Positions 1-5,956 of a stretch of DNA of 9,591 nt are shown here, one piece after another. A program made the translations under genes and the position numbers. The DNA lies in NCBI GenBank assembly GCA_041838435.1, contig JBGYPO010000087.1, positions 1 to 9,591 of the forward strand, written 5' to 3'. Below the pieces are notes generated by a model, which made no database searches, was not told where the DNA came from, and saw nothing but the letters and a program-made list of their open reading frames with translations. Position 1 is the first letter of the stretch; every line of letters begins with the position of its first letter. Source of the stretch: Aliicoccus sp041838435 (GTDB lineage Bacteria; Bacillota; Bacilli; Staphylococcales; Salinicoccaceae).

Positions 1-2
1 AA

Positions 3-488
3 GTTATCGTTGCTCACTTATTTGTTTTATACTACGGGGTGCTTGCAGATGATACACCGCCGGTTAACTTACCGGCATACGCAACAGCCGGCATTGCCCG
101 GAGCGGACCGATACGAACCGGAATACAAGGTTTTAAATATGATTCAGCAGCCCTGCTGCTGCCTTTCATGTTTGCAATAAACCCGGCGATGTTAATGATT
201 GTTGAAGATGCTACAACATTTGATATCGTTACCGCAATTATTTCAGCCGTTGCAGGCATGTTCATGTTTGCCGGATTTATCCAAAACTATATGTTTGAGA
301 AATTCGGTTGGATAGAAAGAATTGCCGCTCCGATTTCTGCAATTCTGTTCATACATGATTCATTTGCAACAGATGTCTCAGCTGTGGCATTCTTCGCAGT
401 AGTGATAACTGTTCAAATTATGAAACGTAAGAAAAAGAATAGAGAAAAGCAGCAAAACGGCGTAAATACTTCACCACAAAATGCTTAA
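3..488 (+). CDS. TRAP transporter fused permease, C-terminal part (partial)
   Basis: The reading frame is open from the left edge, so only the last 161 residues are visible. They resemble the end of the 4TM/12TM fused DctQM-type permease of TRAP transporters, secondary carriers that use an ion gradient and a periplasmic/extracellular binding protein. The family-like part is the segment with FVLYYGVLADDTPPVNLPAY followed by AGIARSGPIRTG. Hydrophobic stretches lie at about visible residues 1-12, 48-66, 73-94, 104-118 and 124-140, and the protein ends in a basic, polar tail (KRKKKNREKQQ). A GTG at 39 is only an internal codon, since the family match continues upstream of it. Substrate cannot be told; the binding-protein gene, if linked, would lie upstream of the window. 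A hairpin terminator follows at once, so this is the last gene of its unit. Confidence 0.85.
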   Translation, partial: VIVAHLFVLYYGVLADDTPPVNLPAYATAGIARSGPIRTGIQGFKYDSAALLLPFMFAINPAMLMIVEDATTFDIVTAIISAVAGMFMFAGFIQNYMFEKFGWIERIAAPISAILFIHDSFATDVSAVAFFAVVITVQIMKRKKKNREKQQNGVNTSPQNA

Positions 489-498
489 CAATTTATAT

Positions 499-535
499 AT
501 CCACACTTACTTTTCTGTAGGTGTGGATTTTTATT
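499..535 (+). terminator. Intrinsic terminator after the TRAP permease gene
   Basis: A 12-bp stem pairs 499-510 with 517-528 and contains one G-U pair. The loop is 6 nt and a T-rich run follows from 528. It starts 11 nt after the permease stop codon and separates that gene from the sqdB promoter. Confidence 0.9.
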
Positions 536-593
536 AGAGTTATTTACTGAAAATACACATTATTCAGCATAGAAACTTGCATTATAACTATTT

Positions 594-621
594 TTAACAT
601 AATCTTATTGGTAAATTTACA
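594..621 (+). promoter_or_regulatory. Possible PhoP-box-like direct repeats upstream of sqdB
   Basis: Hexamers TTAACA (594-599), TTATTG (605-610) and TTTACA (616-621) are spaced at an exact 11-nt period. The first and third match the Bacillus PhoP half-site consensus TT(A/C/T)A(C/T)A; the middle one matches only four of six positions. They lie at roughly -49 to -22 from the predicted start of transcription, where PhoP boxes of activated B. subtilis promoters lie. The region is very AT-rich, so chance matches are easy and this is a tentative call. Confidence 0.25.
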
Positions 622-636
622 AAAGCAATCTATAAT
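608..636 (+). promoter_or_regulatory. Predicted sigma-A promoter for the sqdB-sqdX-pdp unit
   Basis: The -35 element TTGGTA (608-613) and a perfect -10 TATAAT (631-636) are separated by 17 nt. Transcription would begin near 643 and leave a leader of about 50 nt before the sqdB start codon. The -35 is imperfect at its last three bases, which leaves room for an activator. Confidence 0.6.
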
Positions 637-681
637 AGAGTGTGTATATCATTTATACAATTACTTAATTACTTTCGAAGC

Positions 682-687
682 GGAGGA
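682..687 (+). promoter_or_regulatory. Ribosome binding site that sets the sqdB start
   Basis: GGAGGA lies about 8 nt before the ATG at 695. It fixes that ATG as the start and rules out the in-frame TTG at 608, which sits inside the predicted -35 element and has no Shine-Dalgarno sequence. Confidence 0.8.
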
Positions 688-694
688 TGTTCAA

Positions 695-1843
695 ATGAGA
701 ATTATCGTAGCAGGTGGAGATGGATTCTGCGGATGGCCAACGGCGTTGTATCTGTCTGAGAAAGGTCATGACGTTTCCATAATAGACAACATGGTGCGTC
801 GTAAAATTGACGATGAATTACATTCAAATTCAGTCACACCAATTGCAACATTACATGAGCGTGTGGCGAAGTGGAAAGAATTAACAGGTAAAGAGATAAA
901 AGTATACGAAGGTGACTTGAATCACTATGACTTCTTAAGTCTGGTGTTTAAGAACGAGCGTCCTGAAGCATTTATTCATTTTGCGGAGCAGCGTTCAGCA
1001 CCTTATTCAATGATCGACCGTGAGCATGCGATTTACACACATAACAATAATGTGAATGGTAACTTAAACGTGCTTTATGCCATTAAGGAATTTGAACCGG
1101 ATTGTCACCTTGTTAAATTAGGAACAATGGGTGAATATGGTCAGCCAAACATTGATATCGAGGAAGGTTATATTGAAATTGAGCATAAAGGTAGAAAAGA
1201 TACATTACCATTCCCTAAACAGCCCGGCTCATTTTATCATTTAACTAAAGTTCACGATACGCATAACATTCAATTTGCATGCCGTATTTGGGGTATTCGT
1301 GCGACTGATTTACATCAAGGCGTCGTTTACGGGCTTGAAACAAATGAAACAAGAAGAGATCCTATTCTAACGAACCGTCTTGATTATGACGCAGTTTTTG
1401 GAACAGCATTAAACCGTTTCATTATTCAGGCAGCAATCGGGCATGATATTACTGTATATGGTGCAGGCGGGCAGACACGCGGTTACTTAAATATCGAAGA
1501 TACAGTTCGCTGTATTGAGCTTGCGTGTGAAAACCCGGCGGATAGAGGCGAGCTGCGCGTATATAACCAGTTTACAGAAAGCTTTTCAGTGAAAGAACTT
1601 GCAGAAATGGTATCTGAAGCTGCAAAAACTTTAGATCTTGAACCGACAATTGCAAATATTGAAAACCCGCGAGTAGAGAAAGAAGAGCATTACTATAATG
1701 CGATGGCGACAAAGCTAATCGATTTAGGACTAGAGCCTCATCTGTTAACACAAGAAGTTTTAGTGGACATTATCAAAGCGGGAATTAAGCATAAAGAACG
1801 TGTTATCGTGGATAACGTTATGCCTAAAGTAACTTGGAAATAA
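695..1843 (+). CDS. sqdB: UDP-sulfoquinovose synthase-like NAD-dependent epimerase
   Basis: A 382-residue extended short-chain dehydrogenase closely resembling SQD1/SqdB, which converts UDP-glucose and sulfite to UDP-sulfoquinovose in the cytosol using tightly bound NAD. The N-terminal Rossmann motif is GGDGFCGWPTALYLS (7-21), with the family-typical W at 14. Other SQD1-like blocks are EQRSAPYSMID (98-108), KLGTMGEYG (141-149), FYHLTKVHD (180-188), NRLDYDAVFGTALNRF (227-242) and GGQTRGYL (258-265). T144, Y181 and K185 are the expected catalytic triad, at almost the same positions as in the plant enzyme. The C-terminus ends MPKVTWK, much like SQD1. The ATG at 695 is chosen for its GGAGGA site. 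The next gene starts 17 nt downstream and is SqdX-like, which supports a sulfolipid role. A related UDP-sugar epimerase activity is possible, but the similarity runs along the full length. The family call is firm; SQDG production is inferred. Confidence 0.88.
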   Translation: MRIIVAGGDGFCGWPTALYLSEKGHDVSIIDNMVRRKIDDELHSNSVTPIATLHERVAKWKELTGKEIKVYEGDLNHYDFLSLVFKNERPEAFIHFAEQRSAPYSMIDREHAIYTHNNNVNGNLNVLYAIKEFEPDCHLVKLGTMGEYGQPNIDIEEGYIEIEHKGRKDTLPFPKQPGSFYHLTKVHDTHNIQFACRIWGIRATDLHQGVVYGLETNETRRDPILTNRLDYDAVFGTALNRFIIQAAIGHDITVYGAGGQTRGYLNIEDTVRCIELACENPADRGELRVYNQFTESFSVKELAEMVSEAAKTLDLEPTIANIENPRVEKEEHYYNAMATKLIDLGLEPHLLTQEVLVDIIKAGIKHKERVIVDNVMPKVTWK

Positions 1844-1860
1844 TACCGGGGGAAAACGTG

Positions 1861-2985
1861 ATGAAAATAGCAATCGTTACTGAAACATTTTTACCATCAA
1901 CGGATGGTATCGTGACACGTCTAACAAAGGCGATTGACTACTTTTTAGAACAGGGACATGAAGTGCTTGTTGTCGCACCAGACATGGGTGTTACAGAATA
2001 TAAAGGCGCTAAAGTGATTGGTATAAAACCAATCACTTTTCCTTTTTATAGATATAGAAAATGGGGACCACCTTCTAGAAAAGTCTATAAGATACTAAAG
2101 GAATACAATCCGGATGTAGTCAATGCAGTCAATCCGCTTTTAATGGGGGTAAGCGCAGTCAATGCAAGTAAGAAATATGACTTACCACTTGTCAGCTCGT
2201 ACCATACACATATACCAAAATACTTAGATCACTATTCAATTTATAAACCGGCTCGACCATTGTTGTGGTGGTACATAAGGCGCAATCATAAAGACGCGCA
2301 TGTTAACATCTGTACCTCTCATGCTATAAAAGAAGAATTGGAAGAGCAGGGTATAGAGCGATTACAAGTCGTTCCGCGCGGTGTTGATGTAGATACACGT
2401 CACCCTAAATTTCGGAGCGAAGAAATGCGCAGGCGTTTAACGAATAATCATCCAGATAAAAAACTCCTGGTATATATCGGACGTTTGGCAGTAGAAAAGG
2501 ACATTCATCATATTAAGCCATTGCTAGACAAGCGCAATGATGTTGCGCTTGCAATCATAGGAGACGGACCGGCTCGGCGTGAACTTGAGAGGGTTTTTAA
2601 AGGTACAAATACAGTATTCACTGGATTTATACATGGGGAAGCGTTATCACAAGCATTCGCTTCAGGTGATGCATTTATTTTCCCGTCAACTTCTGAAACA
2701 CTTGGTCTAGTTATACTGGAATCGATGGCAGCAGGGCTGCCGCTTATAGCAGCAAAAAGTGGCCCGACTGTGGAGCAGATTGAGGATGGTGTAACGGGCA
2801 TGATTTATGAAAGTGGTAACCTTGACTCTTTAATACAGGCAGTCAATGTGATTGATGATAAGGAACGGATGAGTGTGCTTAGAGAAAATGCGCGTCATGA
2901 GGCGTTAAAATATTCTTGGGACGTAGCATCTGCCAAACTCCTTGATTTTTATAAACAAGCAATAGATATTCATGCGTCAAGTTAA
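1861..2985 (+). CDS. sqdX: SqdX-like GT4 glycosyltransferase (predicted sulfoquinovosyltransferase)
   Basis: A 374-residue GT-B fold retaining glycosyltransferase of family GT4. In the SqdX role it transfers sulfoquinovose from UDP-sulfoquinovose to diacylglycerol at the inner membrane face, giving SQDG. The N-terminal acceptor domain carries TETFLPSTDGIVTRL (7-21), APDMGVTEYKGAKVIG (39-54) and SYHTHIPKYLDHY (113-125), all very like cyanobacterial SqdX. The C-terminal donor domain has VPRGVD (171-176), GRLAVEKD (207-214) and the EX7E motif (E279-E287, SETLGLVILE). There is no membrane-spanning segment; attachment would be peripheral. ATG 1861 is preferred because GGGGG lies about 8 nt upstream; GTG 1858 is next to it and cannot be excluded. 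It lies 17 nt after sqdB and 18 nt before pdp. General GT4 diacylglycerol glucosyl- or mannosyltransferases are the main alternative, but the sqdB neighbour favours SqdX. The coding region also holds a terminator-like hairpin (2011-2047). Confidence 0.8.
   Translation: MKIAIVTETFLPSTDGIVTRLTKAIDYFLEQGHEVLVVAPDMGVTEYKGAKVIGIKPITFPFYRYRKWGPPSRKVYKILKEYNPDVVNAVNPLLMGVSAVNASKKYDLPLVSSYHTHIPKYLDHYSIYKPARPLLWWYIRRNHKDAHVNICTSHAIKEELEEQGIERLQVVPRGVDVDTRHPKFRSEEMRRRLTNNHPDKKLLVYIGRLAVEKDIHHIKPLLDKRNDVALAIIGDGPARRELERVFKGTNTVFTGFIHGEALSQAFASGDAFIFPSTSETLGLVILESMAAGLPLIAAKSGPTVEQIEDGVTGMIYESGNLDSLIQAVNVIDDKERMSVLRENARHEALKYSWDVASAKLLDFYKQAIDIHASS
2011..2047 (+). other. Intragenic terminator-like hairpin inside sqdX
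   Basis: A perfect 12-bp inverted repeat pairs 2011-2022 with 2028-2039 around a 5-nt loop. It is followed by TTTT-CC-TTTTT (2037-2047). It lies about 150 nt into sqdX, covering codons of residues 51-60. The shape is that of an intrinsic terminator, although the stem base is A-T rich and the T tract is broken by CC. It might limit read-through from sqdB into sqdX and pdp, or stabilise an mRNA end. Function is inferred only. Confidence 0.45.
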
Positions 2986-3003
2986 TACGGGAGGTTTACC
3001 CTT

Positions 3004-4305
3004 ATGAGAATGAGTGACATTATTGCAAAGAAACGTGACAATATTGAACTGACAAATGAAGAAATAGAATTTTTCGTAACTGGTTTTACGGAAGATAATA
3101 TACCTGACTATCAAGCCGCAAGTTTATTAATGGCTATTTATTTTAACGGCATGACGGAGGTGGAACTTGCAACGTTGACAATGGCGATGGTGAACTCAGG
3201 AGATACGATTGATTTGACTGGTGTAGATGGCATAAAAGTTGATAAGCACTCAACAGGTGGCGTGGGTGATACGACAACGTTAGTACTTGCACCACTTGTT
3301 GCGGCACTCGGCATACCGGTTGCGAAGATGAGCGGGCGTGGTCTTGGTCATACAGGCGGTACACTCGACAAATTAGAAGCGATTGATGGCTTCAATATTG
3401 AAATTGATGAAGAAACATTCATTACGCTTGTGAATGAGCACAAAATCGCGGTCATTGGTCAAAGCGGTAATTTAACACCCGCAGATAAAAAGCTATATGC
3501 ATTAAGAGATGTGACATCAACGGTAAACTCGATACCACTTATTGCAAGTTCTATAATGAGCAAAAAGATTGCTGCTGGTGCAGATGCCATTGTACTTGAT
3601 GTGAAGTACGGCGATGGTGCATTTATGAAAACTGTAGAAGATGCAGAGCAGCTTGCACGTGCGATGGTGAACATCGGACAAAATGTTGGACGCAAGACTA
3701 TGGCGATTATCTCGAGTATGCAGGAGCCACTTGGTTTCGCAATCGGCAATGCTTTAGAAGTGAAAGAAGCAATAGACATTTTAAAAGGTAAAGGACCAGA
3801 TGATTTGCGAGAGATTTCATTGTTGCTTGCAGCTCAAATGACTGTTCTAGCAGGAAAAGCTGATTCAATTGAAGAAGCAACACAGTTACTCGTCAATGTC
3901 ATTGATAATGGTGCCGCACTTGAGAAGTTTAGAGTGTTTATAGAGAATCAAGGTGGTAACTCTGATATCGTCGACAATCCTGAATTGCTTCCTCAAGCAA
4001 AATACATATTTGAGGTTTATTCAAAGCAGAGCGGATATGTCACATCAATCGGTGCACAAGGACTTGGTGTCGCTTCCTCCATGCTCGGTGCTGGACGTGC
4101 GGTTAAAGATGATGTCATTGACCTTGCTGTTGGGATAGTGATGCATAAAAAAGTTGGCGACGCAGTTACAACTGGTGAGAGTCTTGCAGCGATTTACGCA
4201 AATCATGAAGATGTAGTAAATGTTAAACAAAAAGTTCTGGATAATTATACAATCGGAGAACAGATACACACTGTTCGTCTGATAGAAAAAGTAATAACAG
4301 AATAG
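3004..4305 (+). CDS. pdp: Pyrimidine-nucleoside phosphorylase
   Basis: A 433-residue protein, the usual length for the family. It reversibly splits uridine, deoxyuridine and thymidine with phosphate into base and (deoxy)ribose-1-phosphate in the cytosol, serving nucleoside salvage. The order is an N-terminal alpha domain, the phosphate-binding KHSTGGVGD (81-89), the family signature SGRGLGHTGGTLDKLE (110-125), and the pyrimidine-binding residues R168, S183 and K187, followed by the C-terminal domain. ATG 3004 is chosen over ATG 3010 because GGGAGG (2989-2994) lies 9 nt upstream of it. The gene starts 18 nt after sqdX with no terminator between, so read-through from the sqd genes is likely. 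Bacillus and Staphylococcus pdp genes normally sit with deoC, deoB or other nucleoside genes, so the sqdX neighbour is unusual. An internal promoter within sqdX cannot be excluded. Confidence 0.95.
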   Translation: MRMSDIIAKKRDNIELTNEEIEFFVTGFTEDNIPDYQAASLLMAIYFNGMTEVELATLTMAMVNSGDTIDLTGVDGIKVDKHSTGGVGDTTTLVLAPLVAALGIPVAKMSGRGLGHTGGTLDKLEAIDGFNIEIDEETFITLVNEHKIAVIGQSGNLTPADKKLYALRDVTSTVNSIPLIASSIMSKKIAAGADAIVLDVKYGDGAFMKTVEDAEQLARAMVNIGQNVGRKTMAIISSMQEPLGFAIGNALEVKEAIDILKGKGPDDLREISLLLAAQMTVLAGKADSIEEATQLLVNVIDNGAALEKFRVFIENQGGNSDIVDNPELLPQAKYIFEVYSKQSGYVTSIGAQGLGVASSMLGAGRAVKDDVIDLAVGIVMHKKVGDAVTTGESLAAIYANHEDVVNVKQKVLDNYTIGEQIHTVRLIEKVITE

Positions 4306-4310
4306 TTTTG

Positions 4311-4351
4311 ATGCTGAACAAATATTAATAATATTTGTTCAGTATTTTTTT
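4311..4351 (+). terminator. Intrinsic terminator after pdp
   Basis: A 16-bp stem with one G-U pair joins 4311-4326 to 4330-4345 around a 3-nt loop (4327-4329). A run of seven T follows (4345-4351). The inner 13 bp are perfect. It begins six nt after the pdp stop codon. Confidence 0.93.
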
Positions 4352-4377
4352 GCGCTCTCATATCATTCACGTATAAT
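4350..4377 (+). promoter_or_regulatory. Predicted promoter for the trhA-proC-amidohydrolase unit
   Basis: A perfect -10 TATAAT (4372-4377) lies 16 nt after a weak -35 TTGCGC (4350-4355). The -35 overlaps the end of the T run of the pdp terminator. Transcription would begin near 4384, about 24 nt before the TTG start codon. Confidence 0.55.
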
Positions 4378-4392
4378 AGGAATATAGAAACA

Positions 4393-4398
4393 AGGAGG
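4393..4398 (+). promoter_or_regulatory. Ribosome binding site supporting a TTG start
   Basis: AGGAGG is a perfect Shine-Dalgarno sequence 9 nt before the TTG at 4408. No in-frame ATG occurs until residue 27 (4486), so this site decides the start. Confidence 0.75.
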
Positions 4399-4407
4399 CA
4401 CGGAGAA

Positions 4408-5115
4408 TTGAGACAGAACAGACAACAACGTCGAGATCAAAATACTCGAGTCGGAGATACGGTCGAGCGTTCATTACGCAATATGCTGCCATTATCCTTT
4501 GCTGAAGAAGTAGGTAACAGCGTGACGCATGGTGTTGCGACACTCTTGTTTATCTTTCTTTTGCCCTTCTCAGCAATTTATATGTACGCAGAAGGCGGTG
4601 CAGTGCATGCATTCGGCGGTTCGGTTTTCATTATCAGTATAATTTTAATGTTTCTCGCATCAACGATATATCACGCTATGGCATTTGATTCAGCGCATAA
4701 ATATGTCATGCGGGTACTGGATCACAGTTTTATTTTTATAGCGATTGCAGGTACATATACACCGATTGCAATTTCTATGATGGGTGGTACACTCGGATGG
4801 GTCGTACTAATTGTTCAATGGGTGATGGCAATACTAGGTATTCTATATAAATCACTATCAAAAAAACAGAACAGCAAAGTAAGTATGGTTATATACTTGA
4901 TTATGGGGTGGATGGCTGCTTTCATCATACCGTTTATCTATGACTCACTCACATTCGAATTTGTGCTATTTATATTAATCGGTGGTCTGATGTACACGAT
5001 TGGTGCATGGTTTTATGCACAAAAAGGTAGAAAATACTTCCATGTGATATGGCACCTATTTATAATTTTAGCGAGTGTGAGTCATTATATAGCTATTGTA
5101 TTTTATACGACATAA
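4408..5115 (+). CDS. trhA: Hemolysin III / TrhA-family membrane protein
   Basis: A 235-residue multipass membrane protein of the HlyIII/YqfA/TrhA family, part of the CREST superfamily of putative metal-dependent membrane hydrolases. E. coli and Bacillus members have been linked to membrane-lipid and energy homeostasis rather than haemolysis. The basic N-terminus (1-25) is followed by about seven hydrophobic segments, roughly 43-60, 72-88, 104-124, 128-148, 158-178, 183-203 and 213-233. The likely metal ligands and motifs are visible: THG with H41, STIYH (85-89), LDHS with D105 and H106, and H212xxxH216 in the last helix. Translation starts at TTG behind a perfect AGGAGG. proC begins 22 nt after the stop, so the two are probably co-transcribed. 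The family call is firm and the biochemical role open. Confidence 0.9.
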   Translation: MRQNRQQRRDQNTRVGDTVERSLRNMLPLSFAEEVGNSVTHGVATLLFIFLLPFSAIYMYAEGGAVHAFGGSVFIISIILMFLASTIYHAMAFDSAHKYVMRVLDHSFIFIAIAGTYTPIAISMMGGTLGWVVLIVQWVMAILGILYKSLSKKQNSKVSMVIYLIMGWMAAFIIPFIYDSLTFEFVLFILIGGLMYTIGAWFYAQKGRKYFHVIWHLFIILASVSHYIAIVFYTT

Positions 5116-5137
5116 ACAAAATCCGATGGAGGAAAAT

Positions 5138-5944
5138 ATGAAAATTACATTTTACGGTGCGGGTAATATGGCAAGTGCAATCTTTATTGGGATGATTGAA
5201 AATGAAGTTGTGAAGCCTGAGGAAATATTTCTCACAAGTAAAAGCAACAAAGAAAAAATAATGTTTTTCAAAGAAAAGCTTGGCGTGAGTGTCGCATGGG
5301 ACGATAAAAAACTCTTGGACGATGCAGACTATGTGATTTTAGCATCTAAACCTCAAAACTTTCCAGAAGTTGCGGATCGGATCAGACCTCACATAGAAGA
5401 GAAAACTAAGGTCATATCCGTTATGGCTGGTACACAGATTAAGACGATACAAACGGAACTTGGTACAAATAATCCAGTTGCACGTGTGATGCCTAATACA
5501 AATGCGATGGTTCAACACTCTATGAGCGGTATTACTTACTCGAACAATTTTAAAGACCGCGATGAACTGGTTGAACTTATGGAGAGTTACGGAAAGATAG
5601 TAGAAGTAGAAGAAGATGAAATGCATAATATTACAGCAGCAACAGGTTCAGGTTCAGCATTTCTTTACTATATATATGAGAAATATGCTGAAAGTTTAGT
5701 TGAGCTCGGATTCACAGATCAGCAAGCGACGTTCTTAACTAAAAACTTAGTCATAGGCGCGGGTAAAATGGTTGAAGAATCAGGTCTGACATTTAATGAA
5801 TTAAGAAAAAATATTACGAGTAAAAATGGTACAACAGAAGCAGGGTTAAACGCATTAGATGGTGACGGCATTCAAAAAATATTAATAGCGACATTAGAAG
5901 CTGCAAGAAATAGAAGTCAAGAGATCAGTCGCGGAGAAAACTAG
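5138..5944 (+). CDS. proC: Pyrroline-5-carboxylate reductase
   Basis: A 268-residue cytosolic enzyme catalysing the last step of proline synthesis, reduction of 1-pyrroline-5-carboxylate with NAD(P)H. The Rossmann motif FYGAGNMASAI (5-15) is followed by ASKPQ (69-73) and RVMPNTN (116-122). The C-terminal dimerisation domain carries ATGSGSAF (168-175) and the P5CR signature region LRKNITSKNGTTEAGL (222-237). The usual SPGGTT of this loop reads SKNGTT here. ATG 5138 is chosen because GGAGG (5128-5132) precedes it; ATG 5126 and the TTG-type start at 5096 overlap the Shine-Dalgarno site or the trhA end. The amidohydrolase gene follows after 12 nt. proB and proA are not in the window. In halotolerant cocci proline is also an osmolyte, but nothing here shows osmotic control. 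Confidence 0.95.
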   Translation: MKITFYGAGNMASAIFIGMIENEVVKPEEIFLTSKSNKEKIMFFKEKLGVSVAWDDKKLLDDADYVILASKPQNFPEVADRIRPHIEEKTKVISVMAGTQIKTIQTELGTNNPVARVMPNTNAMVQHSMSGITYSNNFKDRDELVELMESYGKIVEVEEDEMHNITAATGSGSAFLYYIYEKYAESLVELGFTDQQATFLTKNLVIGAGKMVEESGLTFNELRKNITSKNGTTEAGLNALDGDGIQKILIATLEAARNRSQEISRGEN

Positions 5945-5956
5945 GGGGCTCACTTA

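Noticed and set aside
608..694. Possible 29-residue N-terminal extension of the SqdB-like protein from TTG 608
   Set aside because: The TTG lies inside the predicted -35 element and has no ribosome binding site. The SQD1-like Rossmann start matches ATG 695, which has GGAGGA 8 nt upstream.
1834..1860. Upstream start of the glycosyltransferase overlapping the end of sqdB
   Set aside because: The extra residues precede the MKIAIVTETF start typical of the family and lack a ribosome binding site; GGGGG fits ATG 1861.
2529..2551. Perfect 9-bp inverted repeat with a 5-nt loop in sqdX (2529-2537 with 2543-2551)
   Set aside because: No T run follows and a 9-bp repeat is not very unlikely by chance in 9.6 kb. 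It is noted only as a second hairpin in the same gene.
3459..3779. Minus-strand ORF of 106 codons inside pdp
   Set aside because: It is antisense to a gene with intact motifs and its low-complexity Ser/Ala composition looks like a codon shadow.
4408..5115. Calling the HlyIII-family gene a true haemolysin or virulence factor
   Set aside because: The family name is historical. The visible CREST-type His/Asp pattern points to a membrane enzyme or homeostasis protein, and nothing nearby suggests a toxin.
5096..5137. Upstream start for proC overlapping the end of trhA
   Set aside because: The Rossmann fold begins at MKITFYGAGN (ATG 5138), and the GGAGG site lies inside the supposed extension.
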